A stretch of DNA of 53,967 bases, taken from an uncultured Eubacteriales bacterium. GTDB lineage: Bacteria; Bacillota; Clostridia; Christensenellales; CAG-138. The notes under the pieces were generated by a model. It had not been told where the DNA came from. It saw only the letters and a list, made by a program, of their open reading frames with translations, and ran no database searches. How positions within the stretch are numbered: the first letter of the stretch is position 1; every line of letters begins with the position of its first letter. The translations under genes were made by a program, and so were the position numbers. Shown here piece by piece: positions 8,312 through 16,533 of the stretch. The stretch covers positions 1 through 53,967 of the forward strand of contig UQXE01000010.1 in the NCBI GenBank assembly GCA_900544965.1. Direction: 5' to 3'.

Positions 8312-8513
8312 CAGTTTTAGAGACGACGGGCATCGTTTATCCTATTTAATTATAAAATAAATAGGTTATTTGTTAATATATAGTGTAACAGTGCCAGGTC
8401 TTATATAGGTTAGGCATATATGGATATCATATATTAACACAAAACGTTAACGTGTGATATCTATAAGGCGTGATTGGAATCACACTGCAAACATAAAGAG
8501 GAGATGGGATGTT
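8312..8513 (+). other. Long structured 5' leader of unknown function
   Basis: About 195 nt between the promoter and the first start codon. A stem pairs CCTATTTA (8341-8348) with TAAATAGG (8358-8365), and GATATCA (8423-8429) can pair with TGATATC (8455-8461). I do not recognise a riboswitch class, and no terminator hairpin precedes the gene. An in-frame GTG at 8454 would add 20 unremarkable residues without a ribosome binding site. Confidence 0.4.
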
Positions 8514-10418
8514 TTGAAAGGTAAAACAAAGAGCTTCATAGTTTCTTTGCTGACCATTGTTTTTATGGCAGCATTAATCGCCAGCGGAACCCTGGCATGG
8601 CTTTCAGACAGGGAGAGGATTGACTCTGAGTTTCAATCGGGTATTTTGAATATAGATATTGAAAGTAAAACGGCGCTGAGTTTCAGCAACCTGCGTCCGC
8701 TTACGCTTGCGCAACATGACGGCGAGCTTGTAAGGGCTCAGGATGGCGCGGTAGAGAATAGGAATCGGGAGGGGTATGATCCCATACCATCCTATTTTCA
8801 ACCTGTTACGGTTATAAACAGTGGAACGCTTCCGGCACGAATTCAAATCTCATTGGCAGACGCCGAAATTCCGGATGGTTGCCAGGTGGAAAACATCGTT
8901 GCGAACGGACAGGGCGGAGTTACGCGCGATGGAATGACTGCATGCGGCAATGAGCTTAAAGAAGCACTTAAAATATATATATATGAAGATATAGCTGGAG
9001 AGTGGGTACGGATTGAGGGCGTAAACCTTAACGAGGCAACCCTTGAGAACGGGGAAGTTCCTGTGTACTCGCCTGAAACGGTGCTTGGCGCCAACAAAAG
9101 CGTTGATTATGTAATTGGAGCACATCTGCCGGAAACCGTTGGGAACGAATTTCAGGCCAAGCATTACCACGGATACCTGTATATCGGCGCCGGACAGACG
9201 GATGAAGGCGCGGATATAGGCGGCCCGGGAGGGAGTACGACTCCGGCGCCGGCAACACCCACGCCGGTCGAGCCTACGCCAACGCCAGGAGGTCCGGCGG
9301 AGCCTGACCAGCCAGGAGAATGTCCTATAGGAGCCCAATCGCATATTATTTATACCCCCGAAGACCTGAATAACGTGCGCAACCATAGGGGATGCAACTT
9401 CGTAATAGCAAACGATCTTGACCTTTCGGAGGACGCGAATACTCAGTCCTGGATCCCTATAGGGGAGGCGTCAAGGACGACGGATTATTTGACTGGCAGC
9501 ATAAGCGTCAATGCTTCCAATCCGTTTGGCGGCACGCTTGACGGCGGCGGCCATACGATCTATGGGCTAAGGATTAATTCATCGGTTCAGGATGGGACCG
9601 GCCTGTTCGGTTCGTCAGCAGGAACAGTGAAAAACCTATCTATATCGGACGCCAACGTGTCGGGAATAAGCACGGCAGGTATTTTAGTTGGCTATAACGG
9701 AGGCACGGTTGAAAATTGCACTACAAGCGGAACCCTGTATTCTAACCGTATATTCGGCGGCGGCCTTGTAGGGTATAACGGCGTGGGAGCGTCTATAAGG
9801 CGTTGCTCGTCTTCGGCATACGTTGGCGGCTCTACGATTCAGTCAGGCTACAATCCGGAAACCAACATCCAAGGCGGCCTTGTAGGCTTTAATGAGGGCG
9901 ACATTGAAGCGTGCCATACTACCGGGGACGTTAACATGAACGTTACGCAAAGAACGCTGTCGGATGCCGACTATATGACGAGCATATCCGGAGGGCTGCA
10001 TTTTGATACCATCGGCGGCCTTGTTGGAGAAAACGGCGGACTTGTAACTAATTGCTACAGCACAGGCTCGGTAAGGGGGTACAACAAGGTTGGCGGACTG
10101 ATAGGCTATAACTGGGGTACGCTTAACCATTGCTACACCATAAGCCGGGTTTATTCCTACAAGACATATTCACACCCGTCGGTCGGTCAGATTGAGGGCA
10201 GCTCGCTTGATGTAAACAGCGTGTTCTTTATCAAGGGCCGCTACTATTCATGCAGCAACGGTACGGGCGGCTTCAGCACGCCTTACACGGGATGGGACAA
10301 CGATACATATCGGGGAAGGGGAAAGACGGAAACCGAGTTAAAAGCCTCAAGCCTCTATTCCGGATGGGACGAAAGCATATGGCAAATTGCGGACGGAAGC
10401 TTTCCCACGCTGAAATAG
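8514..10418 (+). CDS. TasA-like secreted protein with GLUG repeats (1)
   Basis: Predicted surface/matrix protein, 634 aa from TTG 8514, with AGGAG 10 nt upstream. The N-terminus is a SipW-type signal: basic start, hydrophobic core, then SGTLAWLSDRERID. Residues ~30-230 form a TasA/camelysin-like domain (GILNIDIE, NLRPLTL, VTVINSGTLPARIQI, VGNEFQAKHYHGYLYIGAGQ). A Pro/Thr linker (~234-265) follows. The C-terminal ~365 residues contain five GLUG-type motifs such as GGLVGENGGLVTNCYSTG and GGLIGYNWGTLNHCY, which predict a beta-solenoid. No LPXTG motif or C-terminal membrane anchor is seen. The fusion suggests a fibre subunit displaying a solenoid; the TasA relationship is by motif only. Confidence 0.85.
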   Translation: MKGKTKSFIVSLLTIVFMAALIASGTLAWLSDRERIDSEFQSGILNIDIESKTALSFSNLRPLTLAQHDGELVRAQDGAVENRNREGYDPIPSYFQPVTVINSGTLPARIQISLADAEIPDGCQVENIVANGQGGVTRDGMTACGNELKEALKIYIYEDIAGEWVRIEGVNLNEATLENGEVPVYSPETVLGANKSVDYVIGAHLPETVGNEFQAKHYHGYLYIGAGQTDEGADIGGPGGSTTPAPATPTPVEPTPTPGGPAEPDQPGECPIGAQSHIIYTPEDLNNVRNHRGCNFVIANDLDLSEDANTQSWIPIGEASRTTDYLTGSISVNASNPFGGTLDGGGHTIYGLRINSSVQDGTGLFGSSAGTVKNLSISDANVSGISTAGILVGYNGGTVENCTTSGTLYSNRIFGGGLVGYNGVGASIRRCSSSAYVGGSTIQSGYNPETNIQGGLVGFNEGDIEACHTTGDVNMNVTQRTLSDADYMTSISGGLHFDTIGGLVGENGGLVTNCYSTGSVRGYNKVGGLIGYNWGTLNHCYTISRVYSYKTYSHPSVGQIEGSSLDVNSVFFIKGRYYSCSNGTGGFSTPYTGWDNDTYRGRGKTETELKASSLYSGWDESIWQIADGSFPTLK

Positions 10419-10510
10419 GCAAAAGCCCTTATCTTAGATGTCTAGTTACAGACTACGGTTGATATCGCATTCTGTGACGAGTACATAAATTATAAACTGG
10501 AGGAACGAAC

Positions 10511-12529
10511 ATGAAGAAAAGAGTATTGATATCCGTTTTATCGGTGCTTGTCGTTGCTACCCTTCTTATAGGCGCGACGTTTGCATGGTTCACGGATGTC
10601 GAAAAAACCGATGCCGGCTTTAGGGCCGGAGTGCTCAACATAGAGCTGGAAGGTTACGAACCGTTAGAGTTCACAAATCTGCGCCCCCTGACGCTTACGC
10701 AGTTTGACGATGAGCTCATAGCCGGTTACGCAAACAGGAATACCGAGGGCTTTGACCCGATTCCGGTATATTTCCAGCCTGTGACCATTGAGAACAAGGG
10801 TACGCTTCCGGCCAGGCTCCAGCTTACGGTGCGGGAAACTGAGCCAAGCGACCAGGTAAAGAACATGGTCGATAACGGGGACGGCGGCATCATGTGGGAT
10901 AACAGCATGGTCGACTGTGAAAACGGTCTCAAGCCCGTACTCAAGATCTACGTCTACGAGCTTGTAGGCGAAGAATGGGTGCGCGTTGAGGGCGTAAACC
11001 TGAATACGGCGTCGCTTGAAGAGGGCGAAACGGACATATTTAACCCCGCCTCCACTCTGGCCGCTAAGGAGAACGTGACATATGTTATAGGCGGTCACCT
11101 GCCCGAGAGCGTTGGAAACGACTATCAGGCGGAGCATTTCCACAGCTATCTCTACGTAGGAGCGGGCCAGACCGACCCTGACGCCGAAATCGGCGGTCCT
11201 GGAGAAGTCGTCGAGCCGACGCCTACGCCGGATATCCCAACACCTTCCCCGACGGCTGAGCCCTATCCCGTTGAAAATGTTGAAATAACGGTAAACTTTG
11301 ACGACCAGGCCTCGGATGTGGATCCGGATCCAACTTCAATATACGTCACCTTTACCGATGATGTATTTGATGTAGTAGCTGGCGCCGACGTAACGGCGCC
11401 CACAGGCTATTTCTTCTCCCCAGCGGATCAGACCGAACGGTCGGTTTATGATATTGAAACGGGATCAGCATCGGAAGTAACCTTCACAGTTGAAAAGGAA
11501 GCGGTCGTCACCCCTACGCCGCAGCCGGACGGTTCAGAGGAGAATCCCTACCATATCTATGACGAAGCCACACTGAGGGCGGTTGAAAATGAAATGGACG
11601 CTCACTACATCGTGGTTGAGGACTTCAGCCTGACCCGCGGATGGAATCCCCTTGGACTGGGCGACAGCGCGGACGTGGCGTTCACGGGAAGCATTGACGG
11701 CCAGGGACATACGATTTCAGGGCTTCACAGCGTACTTGGCGACTATAGCAATGTCGGACTGTTCGCCATCAACAACGGCACAATCGAAAACCTGAACCTT
11801 TCAATCAATGAGATTGAAGGCTGGTCAGAAGTAGGCGCCGTTGCCGGAACGAACGATCAAAACGGCATTATATCGGATGTCCATGTTACAGGCAAATATG
11901 TAGGCGCTCTCTCAGACGGCAGCAACGGCGGCTTTGCGGGCGGAATTGCTGGTAGAAACAGGGGTACGATACAGTACTCAAGCTCCAGGATAGGCGTTGG
12001 CAGCTACTCGGGGAATGCATATGGAGTTGTTGCTTATAATTATGCCGGCGGAATAGCGGGCGGTAACTGGGGCGTTATTAAAGAAAGCTATGCCACAGGC
12101 GGCATAAATTCAGGCTATTACAGCGCGATAAACAGCGGTCAGCTCAGCACCTATTATGCCGGCGGATTGGTAGGCGGCAATCTAGGTACCATTGAAGACT
12201 GCTATGTAAACCTTGAGGCACTGGTGGTAGGATACCAGCGCGTAGGGGGCTTCCTGGGATGGAATGGATCCTCCGGTATTGTAAGGCGCTGCTATGTGGT
12301 TCATAACGATAAAGCATGGGGATCCGTTCAGGCGACGATAAGTATCGGTTATAACATAGGTTCCGTATCAAATTCCTATGCCGAGTCCACAACAAGCGGA
12401 TCGGTAAACGGGTTTACAAGAATAACGCGTGCTAACCTTACAAATGGCAATACGCTTTCCGGCTTCAGCACCAGCGTATGGAACTTTGCCGCAGGCAGGT
12501 ACCCCGATCTGGTCAATAATCCACGCTGA
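10511..12529 (+). CDS. TasA-like secreted protein with GLUG repeats (2)
   Basis: Paralogue of the preceding gene, 672 aa; ATG 10511 follows GGAGG. The SipW-type signal ends GATFAWFTDVEKTD. The TasA-like domain (~25-230) repeats the landmarks GVLNIELE, NLRPLTLTQ, VTIENKGTLPARLQ and VGNDYQAEHFHSYLYVGAGQ. After a Pro/Thr linker comes an extra ~75-residue beta-rich insert (~255-330) missing from protein 1, a second Pro linker, then a GLUG-rich region (~345-672) with GGIAGGNWGVIKESYATG and GGLVGGNLGTIEDCYVN. No anchor motif. Probably an alternative or co-assembling subunit with a different display domain. Confidence 0.85.
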   Translation: MKKRVLISVLSVLVVATLLIGATFAWFTDVEKTDAGFRAGVLNIELEGYEPLEFTNLRPLTLTQFDDELIAGYANRNTEGFDPIPVYFQPVTIENKGTLPARLQLTVRETEPSDQVKNMVDNGDGGIMWDNSMVDCENGLKPVLKIYVYELVGEEWVRVEGVNLNTASLEEGETDIFNPASTLAAKENVTYVIGGHLPESVGNDYQAEHFHSYLYVGAGQTDPDAEIGGPGEVVEPTPTPDIPTPSPTAEPYPVENVEITVNFDDQASDVDPDPTSIYVTFTDDVFDVVAGADVTAPTGYFFSPADQTERSVYDIETGSASEVTFTVEKEAVVTPTPQPDGSEENPYHIYDEATLRAVENEMDAHYIVVEDFSLTRGWNPLGLGDSADVAFTGSIDGQGHTISGLHSVLGDYSNVGLFAINNGTIENLNLSINEIEGWSEVGAVAGTNDQNGIISDVHVTGKYVGALSDGSNGGFAGGIAGRNRGTIQYSSSRIGVGSYSGNAYGVVAYNYAGGIAGGNWGVIKESYATGGINSGYYSAINSGQLSTYYAGGLVGGNLGTIEDCYVNLEALVVGYQRVGGFLGWNGSSGIVRRCYVVHNDKAWGSVQATISIGYNIGSVSNSYAESTTSGSVNGFTRITRANLTNGNTLSGFSTSVWNFAAGRYPDLVNNPR

Positions 12530-12538
12530 AAGTGGATT
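12518..12538 (+). terminator. Hairpin across the end of the second GLUG gene
   Basis: AATCCAC, loop GCTGAAA, GTGGATT, spanning the stop codon. The stem is short and without a U-run, so it may only tune read-through or mRNA decay before the next gene. Confidence 0.3.
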
Positions 12539-12568
12539 TAAAATTCGATAATAAAGGAGAAAAATACT

Positions 12569-13279
12569 ATGTCATCTAAGAAAAGAATCACACTGTCCAT
12601 AGTTTCCATCGCTGCCCTTCTTGCGCTGCTGGTAGGTGTTACAATGGCCTGGTTTACGGATGTCGAGAGAGTGGACGCCAATTTTGAAGCGGGCGTTTTG
12701 GACATAACCGTTGGCTCCAATGAAACCCTGGATTTTGAAAATCTCCGCCCAATGGCGAGCGAAGAAGCATTTTTGGCGGAAATAAATTCCGGCATTGATT
12801 ATGAGGAAGCTGGATTTGAAATGCCCACGGTATACGTACAGGACTTCGCGATTACAAACGCGGGCACAATGCCTGTCAAGCTTCAGCTCACGATCAATGA
12901 CGGCGTTATCCCCGAAGGCGATATGATACCCAACATCGTGGATAACGGCTTTGGCGGCGTTATGGTTGGCGATCCCGAGGAAATAGCATGCGACAACCTC
13001 CTCAAGGACGCTATTCATCTCGTTCTGCTTGAGAAGAGTGCCGAAGGCGTATATACAAAGGTTGCTTCATTTGAAAGCGTAAGCGATCTTGACGCCTATC
13101 TCCTTGTAGATGAAAACGGTGAGGCTCTTATCCTTAATGCAGGCGTGACAAGCAATACATACGCTATCGGCGCGTATCTGGATGTAGAAGCTGGAAACGA
13201 ATATCAGGGCAAGCACTATCATGCCGAGTTCGTTGTAGGCGCAAGCCAGACCGATGAAGGCGCGACATTTGGAGAATAA
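12569..13279 (+). CDS. TasA/camelysin-like secreted protein
   Basis: A 236-aa protein with only the TasA-like domain, likely the basic fibre subunit. ATG 12569 follows AAAGGAG. SipW-type signal with core ALLALLVGVTMAWFTDVERVD. Mature part: FEAGVLDITVG, ENLRPM, VQDFAITNAGTMPVKLQL, and near the end AGNEYQGKHYHAEFVVGASQ, which resembles the NKYQGNSIKLQFSFEATQ segment of Bacillus TasA as I remember it. No linker, GLUG region or anchor. Its length is close to Bacillus TasA (about 260 aa). It is the simplest of four paralogues and lies between the GLUG fusions and sipW. Confidence 0.85.
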   Translation: MSSKKRITLSIVSIAALLALLVGVTMAWFTDVERVDANFEAGVLDITVGSNETLDFENLRPMASEEAFLAEINSGIDYEEAGFEMPTVYVQDFAITNAGTMPVKLQLTINDGVIPEGDMIPNIVDNGFGGVMVGDPEEIACDNLLKDAIHLVLLEKSAEGVYTKVASFESVSDLDAYLLVDENGEALILNAGVTSNTYAIGAYLDVEAGNEYQGKHYHAEFVVGASQTDEGATFGE

Positions 13280-13318
13280 TCCAAACCGATACAATGCTAT
13301 TTAGCATACATTAATGAT

Positions 13319-13352
13319 GCATGCGCGGCTGCAATCTTGCAGCCGCGCATGC
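13319..13352 (+). terminator. Perfect 16-bp intercistronic hairpin
   Basis: GCATGCGCGGCTGCAA, TC, TTGCAGCCGCGCATGC. It is very stable but followed by GGAACAAATAAGG with no U-run. It is more likely an RNA stabiliser or partial attenuator that raises the TasA-like subunit above the downstream genes than a full terminator. Confidence 0.6.
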
Positions 13353-13378
13353 GGAACAAATAAGGGAGTGTACCTCGT

Positions 13379-13873
13379 ATGAAAAGGATTATAGCCAGCG
13401 TAGCCATTATCGCTGCGTTATCACTGTCCATAGTAGGCCTTACTATCGCCTGGCAGCATGAAACGGAAAACCGGCAGCTTTCCGCTGTATCCGCATCATT
13501 GAACGTTGAGCTTGCAAATGACGGATCACTGCTGGATCTTACACAACTCAAGCCAGGCGAGACTTCCGAGCCGGTATCGCTTCCGTTTACGGTTACCAAC
13601 AGCTCCAGCATGCCGGTGGCGGCCAGCTTCCTATTGGGGCCGGAATCTGAGGAGGCGGATGAGCTGCTTGCATATCTTGATTACGAGTTCCGCGCGGCAG
13701 GCACGGGAGAGACGTTGACAGAGATAGTTCTCAACGCTGGGCAGGAACTGCGGTGCAGTCTTTATGTAAAGGGAATCCGCGAAGGTTTTGAGCCGGGCGC
13801 TTTTGAAACCTATGATTACGCGGACGCGGACTTTTCAATATCCGTCGCCGCGCGTCAGACAGAGGAAGGGTAA
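13379..13873 (+). CDS. Short TasA-like secreted protein
   Basis: A 164-aa member of the same family; ATG 13379 follows AAGGGAG. The signal is SipW-like (SLSIVGLTIAWQHETENRQ) but lacks the usual Asp after AW. The mature domain has the TasA pattern LDLTQLKPGETSEPVSLPF then TVTNSSSMPVAASFLL, and ends DFSISVAARQTEEG, matching the family's final strand. It lacks the insertions of its neighbours. It could be a minor, tip or chaperone-like subunit comparable in role to TapA of Bacillus, but that is inference from size and position beside sipW. Confidence 0.75.
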   Translation: MKRIIASVAIIAALSLSIVGLTIAWQHETENRQLSAVSASLNVELANDGSLLDLTQLKPGETSEPVSLPFTVTNSSSMPVAASFLLGPESEEADELLAYLDYEFRAAGTGETLTEIVLNAGQELRCSLYVKGIREGFEPGAFETYDYADADFSISVAARQTEEG

Positions 13874-13892
13874 ATAAACTGGAGATTACGCT

Positions 13893-14621
13893 ATGGGAAA
13901 GGCGCTGAAAATAACAAAAAAAATATTTAGCGCGCTGCTATGGGCGCTGCTCATATTTATTATAGTTTCCATGGCGTTTCTTCTAATCGCTTCAAGAGGC
14001 GGACAGGTTCCGTTCTTAAACGGCGTAAGGTTGTTCAACGTGATGAGCGGCAGTATGGAGGATACGCTGCCTGTCGGCAGCGTAATAATCGTGTCGGAGC
14101 GGGAAACCGAGGAATTGGCTGAGGGAGATATAATAACTTTTATATCGAACGATCCATTATTCTATGGTGAAATAGTAACTCACAGAATCGTCGAGATTGC
14201 CGATTTCCAGGGTTCAGTTATGTTTATCACAAAGGGCGACGCAAATGAGGACCGCGACCAGGCCGCTGCCATACCAGCAAACGTTATAGGCAAGGTAGTG
14301 TTTAATATACCATTGCTTGGTTATGTTTTGAATTTTATCAGAACTAAGCTTGGATATTTCCTGATTTGTCTGCTGCCGTGCATGGTCATTTTAGTTATTG
14401 AGGTAATTAACCTGGTGCGCAACATACTGAGACATTCAGACGCAAAAAAGGCAGAGGGATTATTGGAAAAAAATAAGGCATCCGAAATCGATAAAGAAGA
14501 AAAAGCAGACCAAGATGAACGGGACAGCAATTCTGCCGATAAACGGGTTGACTGTGGCTATTTACAAAGCGGCCCGCCGGATGATAATATAAGTAGGGAT
14601 AATAATAGACCTAAAAAATGA
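13893..14621 (+). CDS. sipW: Signal peptidase I, SipW (ER) type
   Basis: Membrane signal peptidase dedicated to TasA-class precursors, 242 aa. TM1 spans ~12-33. The catalytic motif NVMSGSMEDTLPVG gives Ser54. The second motif is YGEIVTHRIVEI, with His97 where bacterial SipS-type enzymes have Lys; this is the hallmark of the ER/SipW class. A third motif, TKGDANEDRD, is intact. A second hydrophobic segment (~148-178) and a long charged tail follow. GGAGA precedes the ATG. It sits directly after four proteins with SipW-type signals, so these are its obvious substrates. Confidence 0.93.
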   Translation: MGKALKITKKIFSALLWALLIFIIVSMAFLLIASRGGQVPFLNGVRLFNVMSGSMEDTLPVGSVIIVSERETEELAEGDIITFISNDPLFYGEIVTHRIVEIADFQGSVMFITKGDANEDRDQAAAIPANVIGKVVFNIPLLGYVLNFIRTKLGYFLICLLPCMVILVIEVINLVRNILRHSDAKKAEGLLEKNKASEIDKEEKADQDERDSNSADKRVDCGYLQSGPPDDNISRDNNRPKK

Positions 14622-14631
14622 GGTGAGAAGG

Positions 14632-14820
14632 ATGATGGGTAAAAAGGGAAGGTTAGGCTTAATGTTAATTGTTCTTGCGGTTATACTGACGGCCATGTTA
14701 TCCATCTTTATGGGAAGCACTGGGGCGTATTTGCAGGACTTTTCAAAATTTGATTTTACTATACGCTATTCTATTCCTGCTGAATCCGCTCAGGGAACGG
14801 ACGACGGCGCTCCCGAATAA
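14632..14820 (+). CDS. 62-residue secreted mini-protein with SipW-like signal
   Basis: Small protein starting at ATG 14632, six nt after GAGGTG that overlaps the sipW stop. A GTG at 14623 would overlap that site. Basic N-terminus, a long hydrophobic core, then GSTGAYLQDFSKFDF, echoing the GTxAWFTD signature of the four preceding precursors (Tyr for Trp, Asp conserved). If cleaved there, the mature peptide is only ~30 residues and acidic, ending DDGAPE. It may be a fibre accessory peptide, a capping strand or a SipW partner; function unknown. The coupling to sipW supports it being real. Confidence 0.65.
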   Translation: MMGKKGRLGLMLIVLAVILTAMLSIFMGSTGAYLQDFSKFDFTIRYSIPAESAQGTDDGAPE

Positions 14821-15084
14821 TAGACGCATTTTGGCCATAAGCAGCAATCCAAAGTGATGTATTTCAATTTTACACAACATGAATACAAATTACAACATAG
14901 TAAAACATTAAAAATACGATTCTCGACATTAAAACTGTTGGGAATTTTTTATTATAGATAATTTATCAGCGGGATATGTCAATGGATTGGCATTAAGATA
15001 TAAACTCAATTAAGTGTAAAAAGTCATTTTCCATTATAAGCGACACTATACATAATGCAGGCAAAAAAATGCTGAGGTGCGCCA

Positions 15085-16476
15085 ATGCTTTCAACTTTTT
15101 CAACTGCTATGTCATTGCTGCTGCTTGCTACGGGCGGCTATTTTACACTTGCAAGCGGTTTTTTTCAATTTACACATATAGGAAGCATAATCAAAAACAC
15201 TCTTGGAGGATTGTTCTCAGGCAAAAGAGAACATAAAAAGGGAACGCTTACACCATATCAGGCGCTTGCTACAGCGCTCGGAGGCTCAATAGGCACGGCT
15301 AATATAGCCGGCGTGGGCGGGGCGATAATGATCGGGGGGCCTGGAGCAATCTTTTGGATGTGGGTCAGCGGCTTTTTAGGCATGATGACAAAGTTTGCTG
15401 AAATAGTATTGGCAATGCGCTATAGGTCTAAAAATGATCGCGGAGAGTGGAGTGGCGGCGCAATGCAATACATGGTAAAGGGCATGGGAGCCCAGTATAA
15501 GCCTCTCGCGTCGGCATTCGCGCTGTTTTGCGTATTAGCGGCGTTTTGCGGGGGAGGTATGGTGCAATCAAATACGATTGCGGAATCGGTGTTGACAGCC
15601 TGTGAGACGATACCTGGTCTTTATTATAATGACAATACAGTAAGGATTATAATAGGGGCGGTTTTGGCCGTCCTCTGTGCGGTGGTTATATTTGGAGGAT
15701 TAAATAGAATCGGCATGGCGGCAAGCATGCTTGTGCCATTTGCCGGCGCAATGTATGTAATCGCCGCCGTATGGGTCATTGCCGCGAATGTGGAGGGGTT
15801 GGGGGAGGCGTTTAAATCCATCTTTGAGGGCGCGTTTGGAGGATTCAGGCCAGCCGCGGGAGGTGTTGCCGGCTTTGCACTTGCCAGAACAATGAGAGTA
15901 GGCGTAGCGCGCGGCGTTTTCTCAAATGAAGCGGGCGTGGGATCGGCTCCAATGGCTCATGCGTCATCCAATTCAAACGATCCGGTAAAGCAAGGGATGT
16001 TCGGAATAATCGAGGTGTTTACAGATACAATATTGATCTGTACCCTTACAGCCCTGGCAATGCTGTGTTCAGGCGTGGAGATAGCATATGGAAGCGTGTC
16101 GGTGTCAGGTATGGAACTTGCGCGGCACACCTTCGCTACCATCATGCCGGACTCTATGGCGGGCCTATTTCTTTCAGTATCCATATTTCTGTTTGCGTTT
16201 ACCTCTATAATTGGATGGTCGTTGTATGGAAGCAGATGCGCTGAATTTCTATTTGGAAGCCGGGGCTTGCTCCCCTACAGGCTTATATTAGCCGCTTGTG
16301 TGGGCGCTGGAACTCTTATCCCTATTGATATGGTATGGGAACTCGGAGAATTGTTCAACCTATTGATGGCGGCCTGCAATATTATTGCCCTGTTAGCGCT
16401 ATCCAAATTGGTGGTTAGATCCACAAAATTCTATGGCCAAATTGGAAGGCGGTGGACTTTTGGCTGGAATAAATAG
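15085..16476 (+). CDS. Sodium:alanine/glycine symporter, AGCS family
   Basis: Sodium-coupled importer of small neutral amino acids (alanine, glycine or perhaps glutamine), 463 aa. Around eleven hydrophobic segments. The AGCS signature is clear: GGSIGTANIAGVGGAIMIGG, then PGAIFWMWVSGFLGMMTKF. Later blocks include FSNEAGVGSAPMAHASS and FTDTILICTLTAL. The ATG follows TGAGGTG. It stands alone, 264 nt after the mini-protein gene; no promoter is obvious. It could also be called AlsT or DagA, but substrate cannot be read from sequence. Confidence 0.92.
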   Translation: MLSTFSTAMSLLLLATGGYFTLASGFFQFTHIGSIIKNTLGGLFSGKREHKKGTLTPYQALATALGGSIGTANIAGVGGAIMIGGPGAIFWMWVSGFLGMMTKFAEIVLAMRYRSKNDRGEWSGGAMQYMVKGMGAQYKPLASAFALFCVLAAFCGGGMVQSNTIAESVLTACETIPGLYYNDNTVRIIIGAVLAVLCAVVIFGGLNRIGMAASMLVPFAGAMYVIAAVWVIAANVEGLGEAFKSIFEGAFGGFRPAAGGVAGFALARTMRVGVARGVFSNEAGVGSAPMAHASSNSNDPVKQGMFGIIEVFTDTILICTLTALAMLCSGVEIAYGSVSVSGMELARHTFATIMPDSMAGLFLSVSIFLFAFTSIIGWSLYGSRCAEFLFGSRGLLPYRLILAACVGAGTLIPIDMVWELGELFNLLMAACNIIALLALSKLVVRSTKFYGQIGRRWTFGWNK

Positions 16477-16533
16477 TATAATGTAGCGTATGGTGAATAT
16501 TAACGAATTTTACTTTGACGAGGATAATATTGG

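Noticed and set aside
8320..8450. Cyclic-di-GMP riboswitch in the SipW/TasA leader
   Set aside because: I compared it by eye with the class I motif (GGGCAAACC, ACGCAAAGCC) and found no match; only generic stems are visible.
8454..8513. GTG start 20 codons before the chosen start of the first TasA-like gene
   Set aside because: No ribosome binding site, and the added residues would disrupt the signal-peptide N-terminus.
8514..12529. LPXTG sorting signals in the GLUG proteins
   Set aside because: None found at either C-terminus, and no sortase gene is present in the window.
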